The position numbers were made by a program, and so were the translations under genes. A stretch of 64,000 bases of DNA, from contig JAFDZP010000003.1 in NCBI GenBank assembly GCA_018266835.1, positions 40,647 to 104,646 of the forward strand. Direction: 5' to 3'. Positions 26,675 through 33,561 of this stretch are shown here, piece after piece. Position 1 is the first letter of the stretch; each line of letters starts with the position of its first letter. The notes below the pieces were generated by a model. It ran no database searches. It saw nothing but the letters and a program-made list of their open reading frames with translations, and was not told the origin of the DNA. The DNA is from Bacteroidota bacterium. GTDB taxonomy: Bacteria > Bacteroidota > Ignavibacteria > Tepidaquicellales > Tepidaquicellaceae.

Positions 26675-27082
26675 TTATCTTCTCTTCTTTAAAAATCTTG
26701 AGACAAAAGTGCTGATGAAATTCGGTTTACTTGCAGCAGGCTCTGTGATGCCTGCTTCTTTGTCCTGCATTCGTTTTATTTCTGCCAGTCTTTTTTCATT
26801 AAATTTTTGACGGTTTATATCGGACTCTGTAAAGAATTCGCTTTCCTTCGAGTTTATATCGTCCAGCTTATTATATTGTTTGTTATTATCTGTCTTAAAA
26901 TACTGCAGATACTTGCTAAGCTCATCGGCTGCATTCCGGTAGTTCTTTATAAGCTGCTGAAGGTGCAGGTCAGGTTTTGACTTCTCTTCGTTGTCTGCTT
27001 CTATTACTGATAATTTAGTACGCGAGGGAGTATCAAGCTCCTTATCAATTTCTCTTAGGAGAAGTTTTTCTCTGTTGCTCAT
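26675..27082 (-). CDS. Small helical charged protein (cluster member 1)
   Basis: 135 residues, mostly charged helix (EKLLLREIDKELD, QQLIKNYRNAADELSKYLQY, NRQKFNEKRLAEIKRMQDKE), with a C-terminal amphipathic basic segment FISTFVSRFLKKRR that could touch membrane or nucleic acid. It is the first gene of the cluster in reading direction and has its own copy of the 34-nt box upstream. No cysteine, no known family. Confidence 0.6.
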   Translation of the reverse strand: MSNREKLLLREIDKELDTPSRTKLSVIEADNEEKSKPDLHLQQLIKNYRNAADELSKYLQYFKTDNNKQYNKLDDINSKESEFFTESDINRQKFNEKRLAEIKRMQDKEAGITEPAASKPNFISTFVSRFLKKRR

Positions 27083-27128
27083 TTATTGTAGTCCGGAGTT
27101 TAATTGCCTGGGGTGGGTACTTACATTG

Positions 27129-27162
27129 TAGTCATTCTAATTGTAAGATACCACACAATACG
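27129..27162 (-). promoter_or_regulatory. Shared 34-nt promoter box, copy 2
   Basis: Same element as at 26582-26615. Downstream leaders also share ttaaactcc, and both genes start with ATGAGC. The distance to the ATG at 27082 is 47 bases. Confidence 0.65.
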
Positions 27163-27164
27163 TA

Positions 27165-27592
27165 GGGACTAATTAATAATGAATAATTAATAATTAATAA
27201 TAAAAGTTTGAATAAGTCGGGTTTTGCTTTTCAATTATTCATTACTAATTATCAATTATTCATTTAAAAAATGGTCGGGAAATAGTCGGATTTTTCTGCA
27301 AAATAATATTTATTTATAAAATGCCGCTAGCAGGGTTATTTCAATTACTCATTATTAATTATTAATTACTAATTATAAAAATTAGTCGGGAAATAGTCGG
27401 ATTATATTTCTCTCTCGTTCCGATGCTCCAGCTTCGGAACGTTCATATTTTTAAATGAAATTTCGTTTCAAATGACGGATTTTTGACGGATTTTGAAAAT
27501 CCCCCCTATTGATTTTACAATACATACGTTCTACTTTCTTAAAACAGTCGGGTTTTAGTCGGATTTTATTTCATAATATTTCAATTCAACCA
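27165..27592. repeat. AT-rich repeat region with GTCGG doublets
   Basis: Part of an 898-base stretch without a gene (27083-27980). gtcgggaaatagtcggatt occurs at 27274-27292 and 27385-27403, a variant gtcgggttttagtcggatt at 27547-27565, and a half at 27216. Between them are inverted AT blocks such as aatgaataattaataatta and tcattactaattatcaatta. A CTCC-loop hairpin lies at 27416-27441 (cgttccga...tcggaacg). Confidence 0.6.
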
Positions 27593-27735
27593 ATCAGGCC
27601 TTATAAATTTTCCGATTAGAAAATTACGAGAACAGGCGCGGCGAAGACGTTTGTCTGAGCGAGCGATAGCGAAGCGAGTTTACGTCGCAGCCCGCCTTTC
27701 GGAGTAATTTTCCGGAAAATTTATACAGCCTTGAT
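27593..27735. repeat. Large imperfect palindrome (REP-like element)
   Basis: Outer arms: ttataaattttccgat (from 27601) against the complement of tccggaaaatttata (to 27725), flanked by atcaggc and gccttgat. Inside, aggcgcggcgaagacgt opposes acgtcgcagcccgcct around gagcgagcgatagcgaagcg. GC content of the core is far above the surroundings. The layout is that of a dispersed structured element rather than a gene. Confidence 0.65.
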
Positions 27736-27742
27736 TTTTTTG

Positions 27743-27786
27743 GTTCTTTTTGTATCAAGACAAAAAGAACAATCCGCCTAGGCGGA
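27743..27786. repeat. Two adjacent palindromes
   Basis: Gttctttttgt-atcaag-acaaaaagaac (27743-27770) and the perfect tccgcctaggcgga (27773-27786), directly after the large palindrome and probably part of the same composite element. Confidence 0.7.
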
Positions 27787-27980
27787 TAACAACAATCCAA
27801 TTTACAAAATTATTTTTTTTATTCAAATCAAATCTTCCCTATTAGCAGGTATAGTGAGAATAAAATTTAAAAATTCTATTCACAAATAATAAAAATAATA
27901 TTTATCCTTTAGTTAAAATAAATTGAAGATAAATTTTATTTTAAATATTATTCGTCTTTCCCTAATTAAATAACCCCCTA

Positions 27981-28355
27981 ATGAAACAATTTATTCTTGC
28001 TGTTCTTGTTCTTTCATTCACTGTTTACAGCGGATGCGCTACATTGTTTTCCGGCAGTAATTCTGAAATCACTCTCGATAGCGAGCCGCAAGGCGCTAAG
28101 GTGCTCGTTAACGGAGTGAACGAAGGAAGCACTCCTTTAAAGATCAAACTTAAAAAAGGAAAAGACTACGTAATAGATTTTGTTAAAGACGGCTTTCAAA
28201 AAAAATCGATGAGAATGAGCTACGGACTCGGAGCCGGCTGGCTTATCCTTGATATCCTCTGCGGACTTATCGGAGTTATCGTCGATGCCGCAACAGGCAA
28301 CTGGAATGAATTTGACATGTCTGCCTACAAAGCAAACTTAGAGGCAAATCCCTAA
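27981..28355 (+). CDS. PEGA-domain lipoprotein
   Basis: 124 residues. The signal with Cys19 (SFTVYSGCATLFSG) marks a lipoprotein. Residues about 28-65 form a PEGA domain (ITLDSEPQGAKVLVNGVNEG then STPLKIKLKKGKDY), a small beta fold common on cell envelopes. A hydrophobic glycine-rich segment follows (GWLILDILCGLIGVIVDAA), which may insert in the membrane. It is a single-gene unit with its own terminator and borders the defence-like operon. Precise role unknown. Confidence 0.8.
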   Translation: MKQFILAVLVLSFTVYSGCATLFSGSNSEITLDSEPQGAKVLVNGVNEGSTPLKIKLKKGKDYVIDFVKDGFQKKSMRMSYGLGAGWLILDILCGLIGVIVDAATGNWNEFDMSAYKANLEANP

Positions 28356-28386
28356 AATTTAATTTTTTATTTTGTGATTAGTATCC

Positions 28387-28424
28387 AATCCTGCTCTTCT
28401 TTAGTGAGGGGCAGGATTTTTTTT
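28387..28424 (+). terminator. Terminator after the PEGA lipoprotein
   Basis: The stem aatcctgc (28387-28394) / gcaggatt (28411-28418) runs into a tract of eight T. It separates the PEGA gene from the operon starting at 28568. Confidence 0.8.
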
Positions 28425-28567
28425 GTGGGTAATTATAAGGGTTGTGGTTGTTGGTCAGAAGAACAACGACGGCTAAAATACTAAATTTAATATATTTAAT
28501 ATTATCCAAATAAAAATTACTTTATAATAATTGATAAACTATTTATTTAATATAACCCCCAATTATA

Positions 28568-29689
28568 ATGGATAACTTGATTAATGAAGTTTATGAAATT
28601 ATAAAAGATTATAGAGAAGACGAAGGTTCTCAAAATCAAATTACAGTTGAAGGTATAAAAGTATGGATACTTCAATTTAAAGAAGAAGATAGAGAGTTTA
28701 TTTTAAGTGAATTGATTAACATTTTAAAAGAAAGATATGTTACAAAAGTAGATGCCATAAAATTTTTAAATGCTGTTATAGAAGTATTAACAGAAGAATC
28801 TATTTATCAAACCGAAGAAGAATTTTTAAATAATACTGTATTTTTAGATCTTCAAGAAGAAGGTAAAAGTCAAAAAAAGTTATTAGAACTTCTACAAGAA
28901 TTTTTGCATACAAAATATAATTATGATATTAATAATTGCGGTTCAACCAGCAAAAAGTATTTTATATATTTAGATGATGTTTTATGCACTGGTAAAACAT
29001 TTTTTGATGATATATATGATTGGTCGTTAAAGGAATATTCTAGTAGTAAAAGCAACAAATTAGCTATAATCGATGGAAGCGCTAAATTATTTCCAATTTT
29101 TATTTTTAAACATACACTCAATTATTGGAAAAAAATGAAACAAATAGAAATAAAAATTGGAAAGAAATTTAAAGAAATGATTGACACTAGAAATGCAATA
29201 GACATTGATAACGATAAAAAGAATGCATATTCTAAATTACAATTTTTATATCCATTAGAAACAGGCCAAGCCAACATTATTACGGATTTCAAAGATAAAA
29301 TAGTTAGAAATTGTGATGAGTATATTAGTAAACAATCCTATAAAAGTTCTGTACAGGAGGAATTTTATAGAGCAAATAATACCCCTCGAACAGAAAACTT
29401 TTTTACTAACTTACAGAACAGACAAAGATTTGAAAATATTTTATTACTTAAAGGAGTTGAAATTTTAAACAACGCAAATATTACTAAGAACAACATTCGT
29501 CCTTTAGGCTACTCACTACCATCGACTAAAGATTTTGGTTTTGGGACTTTATGTTTTACTTGGAGAAATGTTCCTAACAACTGTCCCTTGGTATTTTGGT
29601 ATAGTGGTGGAGGATTTTTGCCACTGTTTGTTAAGAGTCAAACGAATAATTTTAAAAAAAGTGAGTTAGATGAAATCTTTGGATTCTAA
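28568..29689 (+). CDS. Phosphoribosyltransferase-like conflict-system protein (PRTase-CE type)
   Basis: 373 residues, very AT-rich coding sequence. Residues 132-144 read FIYLDDVLCTGKT, the PRPP-binding loop of type I phosphoribosyltransferases (xxxxDDxxxTGxT). The C-terminal motif FGFGTLCFTWRNVPNNCPL (323-341), followed by PLFVKS, matches what I recall of the PRTase-CE family predicted in prokaryotic conflict systems. The N-terminal 120 residues are helical. Its end overlaps the NADAR-domain gene by 20 bases, so the two are co-translated. I infer a role in immunity or in modifying nucleotide/ADP-ribose ligands; the reaction is unknown. The PRTase loop is clear; the family label is from memory. 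Confidence 0.7.
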   Translation: MDNLINEVYEIIKDYREDEGSQNQITVEGIKVWILQFKEEDREFILSELINILKERYVTKVDAIKFLNAVIEVLTEESIYQTEEEFLNNTVFLDLQEEGKSQKKLLELLQEFLHTKYNYDINNCGSTSKKYFIYLDDVLCTGKTFFDDIYDWSLKEYSSSKSNKLAIIDGSAKLFPIFIFKHTLNYWKKMKQIEIKIGKKFKEMIDTRNAIDIDNDKKNAYSKLQFLYPLETGQANIITDFKDKIVRNCDEYISKQSYKSSVQEEFYRANNTPRTENFFTNLQNRQRFENILLLKGVEILNNANITKNNIRPLGYSLPSTKDFGFGTLCFTWRNVPNNCPLVFWYSGGGFLPLFVKSQTNNFKKSELDEIFGF

Positions 29690-30797
29690 TAATAAAATAA
29701 ATTCGAGCGAAAGAATATACAATGTAGAACATGCTTGTGTGTTTAGAAAAACTAAAGAAAAGTTTGGTGGACTTTCTAATATGGCACCTGGTTTTCCTTT
29801 AATTGTTAATGGTATAAAAATTTTAAATTCTGAAGCTTTGTACCAAGCTTGTAGATTCCCTGATTTACCTGAACTCCAAAAAAAAATATTATCTGAAAAA
29901 AGTCCTATGACTGCTAAGATGGTTAGTAAACCTTATAGAGATCAAAGCCGCAATGATTGGGATTTAGTTCGTAAAGATATAATGTATTGGTGTTTAAGGG
30001 TGAAGCTTGCGCAAAATTTTATGTCTTTTGGAAATTTATTAGAAAGTACATTTGACAAACCTATTGTTGAGGATAGCACTAAAGACACATTTTGGGGAGC
30101 AATGAGAGAAAGAAATGATAAAAATATTTTACGAGGAGTTAATGCTTTGGGAAGGTTATTAATGAAACTTAGAGAGGAACTATTTTCATTGAAAAAGTTT
30201 GATCTATTAATGGTACCATCTTTAAAAATAAGAGATTTTAAACTCCTTGGGGAAAAGATTGAACCTATAGATGAAAGACAAAACTTTATTAATTCTTTAC
30301 AGAATCATTGGAATATAAAACAACCTAACACTAAAATTAAATCTAAAAAGGAAGTCGAGAACCAAACATATTATGATATAATTGATAAACAGCAAACTTT
30401 ACATAAAAATATTATTATATCTAATTTTCTGTTAAAAAAATCTAATCTTCTTATAAATTTTGGCACAGTATATCCACCAATGTTCCATAATTCGCCTACT
30501 AATGAATCCTTAAATGAAATTTCTCCTTTAAAACCATTAGTAGCTTATAATTCTTTAAATTCGACCATAATAAATATGAGGTCAAATGTAAAAATATTAA
30601 ACACATTGAATTTATCAACGAATGAAAGTCTCACAATGGGATTGTCCAGCAATGAAAGTTTACTTGGAATGAGAATTCTAAATCATGATGAAAATGTATC
30701 CGATAAAAAGAGAAAATCTAAATCAAAAAGCTCCAAAAATACAGAATCCAAAAATAAAAAGAAAAATTCTACAGCAATTCCGCTGTTTCATCAATAA
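29670..30797 (+). CDS. NADAR (YbiA-like) domain protein with long C-terminal extension
   Basis: 375 residues. Residues 21-170 are a NADAR/YbiA domain: FGGLSNMAPGFPL (32-44), NSEALYQACRFPD (53-65), SPMTAKM (78-84), DTFWGA (139-144) and GVNALGRLLMKLR (156-168). NADAR proteins act on ADP-ribose linkages or ADP-ribose-related ligands, for example as DNA ADP-ribosylglycohydrolases beside DarT toxins. Residues 171-375 are not part of the domain: they are Asn/Ser/Lys-rich, contain a repeated NESL motif and end in a basic tail (KKRKSKSKSSKN). It overlaps the PRTase-like gene by 20 bases; no DarT is visible nearby. Confidence 0.8.
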   Translation: MKSLDSNNKINSSERIYNVEHACVFRKTKEKFGGLSNMAPGFPLIVNGIKILNSEALYQACRFPDLPELQKKILSEKSPMTAKMVSKPYRDQSRNDWDLVRKDIMYWCLRVKLAQNFMSFGNLLESTFDKPIVEDSTKDTFWGAMRERNDKNILRGVNALGRLLMKLREELFSLKKFDLLMVPSLKIRDFKLLGEKIEPIDERQNFINSLQNHWNIKQPNTKIKSKKEVENQTYYDIIDKQQTLHKNIIISNFLLKKSNLLINFGTVYPPMFHNSPTNESLNEISPLKPLVAYNSLNSTIINMRSNVKILNTLNLSTNESLTMGLSSNESLLGMRILNHDENVSDKKRKSKSKSSKNTESKNKKKNSTAIPLFHQ

Positions 30798-30837
30798 TTT
30801 CTCTCCGAAATTCATTTATTCTCTGCAAAATAAACGT

Positions 30838-30845
30838 TATATTTG
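30838..30845 (+). promoter_or_regulatory. Bacteroidota-type -7 promoter element
   Basis: TATATTTG fits the TAnnTTTG consensus of the main Bacteroidota sigma factor, 33 bases before the TTG start at 30878. It would give the GH2-like gene a promoter separate from the NADAR operon. Confidence 0.45.
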
Positions 30846-30877
30846 CACTTTCCATATAATTCACGCATCCCTGCCGA

Positions 30878-33532
30878 TTGGCTATATTTAGAGTTTTTAT
30901 ACTAACAGTACTCGTTACACTATCCGCAATTGCCGGACTGAACGCCCAGATAAAGATCTACGAGCGGAACTCTTCCGTTACGTCTGCAAAAGATTCAAGC
31001 ATCACAAACGATTCAATCAAAGCGCTGAATAAATCCCGTAACCCGCTTAGCGATAAGGGCTTATTCTTCGAATCATCCACACGCCGCAAGCTTATGCTTA
31101 ACGGCGACTGGAACGTATCGTTCAATAACGGCGGCAGCTTTGCAAAGCTTATAGTCCCCTGCTCATACGATTTTTCCGGAACGTCATTCTTCAACAGAAA
31201 TTTTTCCGTCAGCGCCGACTCCATTGCAAACTACAGTTTCCTTCTTGTTGCAGAAGGCATAAACAATACCTGCGAGATAAAGATAAACGATGTATTCATC
31301 ACGAAGCATACAGGCGGCGGACTGCCCGTCATTACTCCGATAGATGAAGGCGTAATACGTGAGATGAATACAATAAGCATCTCGGTTGACTCGCGACTAA
31401 CAAACTCCTCAGTGCCACTTGCAAATGTTACAAGCTTTGGCGCAGTTCAAGGCGGAATCAACAAAGATATTTATATCCTCGTTGTGCCGAAGATATACTC
31501 GCTTGTTAATTTTGTAACGTATAGTATTAACGCAGATAATTCGGCAAAGATAAAAATTAATTCATCGGTGCGCAGTACGGTGCTGGATAAAATAAAAAGC
31601 GAAGGCTTCAAAAGTTTTTATGTAGTAAATAAAATTTTAAAAAGAACAACAGGCGATGAAGCTGCAAGTACATCAAGAACGGGCTTCACCATTGAGAACA
31701 ACAATGTAGTAAGCGTTGTAAGCGAGGCAGTTGTAAAAAATCCCGAGCTGTGGTCACCGGAGAGCCCCAACCTTTACATCTGCAGAACGGAAATTTATCA
31801 GGACGATGTTTTAATTGATGTATGTGATACTGAGTTTGGAATTTACACACTGCAAAAGAAGGCAGAGCAGTTCACAATAAACGGAAAGAACTTAAAGCTG
31901 TACGGCACAAATTATTTTGAGGCATCGGTTAAGTTCGGCTCGGCGCTGGACTATAACGAAACGTTTGCAGAGCTTACGAACATAAAGAAGCAGGGATTTA
32001 ATTCGGTGAGAGTTGCGGGAGCAGTGGCGCATCCTTACCTGCTGAACATCTGCAGCCGCATAGGATTATTTTTATTTGAAGATGTTCCGTTCAATGAAGT
32101 TCCGCAGTTTTTATTCAAGAAAAATAATTTCACTGACTGGGGACTGAACTTAGTAATGCAGGCAGCGCTTCGCGACAGGAATTATCCGTGCGTGATTGCA
32201 ATCGGGCTTGGCAACGAGTTTGAAGTCAGCTCTTCCCTTGCGCCGGCATACATAAAAAATGCAAAGAACATTGTTGATACAATTTACACTGCCAATAAAA
32301 AGTTTACATATTACACAACATCGAATTATAAAACTGATAAATGCTTAGGACTGACTGAACTGAAAGGACTGAATTTTTATGAGAACGGAATTGATAAAGT
32401 TGTAAAGTACAATGAGTATTTCAGAAGCACTCTGAAGCAGGCGCCTGAACTGAAGAACACAACGCTGTTTGTTGCTTCGTTCGGGATTACAATCAACAAC
32501 GATAACCGCAACGGCTACAGCGATGCGCACTCACAGGAATCGCAGACAAAATATTTTGTAGATGCGTTCAAGATACTTGATCCGATAAGCTCTGGGCTTT
32601 TCGTAGCAGCATGGGCAGATTATCCTGTTGCTCATCCGGAGTTGTTCCCGCAGAATCAGGATATTTTCCTCCGCACAAACGGAATACATACTTTAGACAG
32701 GACTGCAAAGCAGTCAGCAGAGTTTTTGAGAAGGATGATTGTTTCGGAAGACACTCCGAAGATACTTGAAGGCAATACAAAGAAATCTACTCCGCAGATA
32801 TTTTTAATTGTCGGGCTTGGCTTTATAGTGATACTTATAATTTTATTGAATCAGTATAAAAGATTCAGAGAGTATTTCTTCAGATGCATATTCCAGCCGG
32901 AAACATTTTTTATGCAGCTCCGCGAGCAGCTTATTGTACCCATGGCGATAAATATTTTACTGACGCTGATGATATCGGTAGGCATAGCAATATATTTTGC
33001 AAATATACTTTACTACTATAAAGAGTACGCTAATGTGGATATAATCATTACGAATTTTCTTCCGGGAAATGATATGAAGCAGATGTTCATTGACCTGATA
33101 AACGAGCCGTGGAAATTTATCGCAGTGTTTTCAGTCGTGAATATATTTTTGAATCTGTTTACTGCGATTGTGCTGTATATAATTTCTCTTTATATGAGGG
33201 GCAGAGTTTATTTCAAGAACGTTTATATTGTTGCAGTGTGGTCATCGCTTCCGCTTCTTATTATGCTGCCTATAGGTACTGTGCTTTACAAGCTGAACGA
33301 GTATAACATATCGCTGTTCTTTTACTCGCTTATTGTTTTTTTAATTGCCTATATTTTCTATATTGTAAGACTGGTAAAAGGCACGCAGATATTATTTGAA
33401 GTGCGTTCGTTCCGCTCGTTTATATACGGCTACGGAATTTTTCTTATAGTATTCGTACTGATATATTTTTATTACTCGTTTTTCACAAATGCCATAGATG
33501 CATTCAATATGGTATTCGCAAATTTAAATTGA
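30878..33532 (+). CDS. GH2-like glycosidase-fold protein fused to a multi-helix membrane domain
   Basis: 884 residues from a TTG start, with a signal peptide (FILTVLVTLSAIAGLNAQ). Residues about 60-320 look like the jelly-roll and immunoglobulin-like domains of glycoside hydrolase family 2; 330-600 like its TIM barrel (NLKLYGTNYFEA, QGFNSVRVAG). The acid/base motif is present (GLGNEFE, E447), but at the nucleophile position the usual TEYG is VASFG (Ser534), so hydrolysis by the classical mechanism is doubtful. From about 640 there are five or six membrane helices with a Yip1-like appearance. The soluble part should face the periplasm. SMC follows 29 bases downstream. Confidence 0.65.
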   Translation: MAIFRVFILTVLVTLSAIAGLNAQIKIYERNSSVTSAKDSSITNDSIKALNKSRNPLSDKGLFFESSTRRKLMLNGDWNVSFNNGGSFAKLIVPCSYDFSGTSFFNRNFSVSADSIANYSFLLVAEGINNTCEIKINDVFITKHTGGGLPVITPIDEGVIREMNTISISVDSRLTNSSVPLANVTSFGAVQGGINKDIYILVVPKIYSLVNFVTYSINADNSAKIKINSSVRSTVLDKIKSEGFKSFYVVNKILKRTTGDEAASTSRTGFTIENNNVVSVVSEAVVKNPELWSPESPNLYICRTEIYQDDVLIDVCDTEFGIYTLQKKAEQFTINGKNLKLYGTNYFEASVKFGSALDYNETFAELTNIKKQGFNSVRVAGAVAHPYLLNICSRIGLFLFEDVPFNEVPQFLFKKNNFTDWGLNLVMQAALRDRNYPCVIAIGLGNEFEVSSSLAPAYIKNAKNIVDTIYTANKKFTYYTTSNYKTDKCLGLTELKGLNFYENGIDKVVKYNEYFRSTLKQAPELKNTTLFVASFGITINNDNRNGYSDAHSQESQTKYFVDAFKILDPISSGLFVAAWADYPVAHPELFPQNQDIFLRTNGIHTLDRTAKQSAEFLRRMIVSEDTPKILEGNTKKSTPQIFLIVGLGFIVILIILLNQYKRFREYFFRCIFQPETFFMQLREQLIVPMAINILLTLMISVGIAIYFANILYYYKEYANVDIIITNFLPGNDMKQMFIDLINEPWKFIAVFSVVNIFLNLFTAIVLYIISLYMRGRVYFKNVYIVAVWSSLPLLIMLPIGTVLYKLNEYNISLFFYSLIVFLIAYIFYIVRLVKGTQILFEVRSFRSFIYGYGIFLIVFVLIYFYYSFFTNAIDAFNMVFANLN

Positions 33533-33561
33533 TTCTTCGCTAATAATTGTATTTTTATTAA

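Noticed and set aside
27165..27592. CRISPR array from the repeated GTCGG motif
   Set aside because: Repeat units are too short and irregularly spaced, there are no unique spacers of constant length, and no cas genes are present.
28568..30797. DarTG toxin-antitoxin system
   Set aside because: NADAR protein is present, but the upstream partner has a phosphoribosyltransferase loop, not the ADP-ribosyltransferase motifs of DarT.
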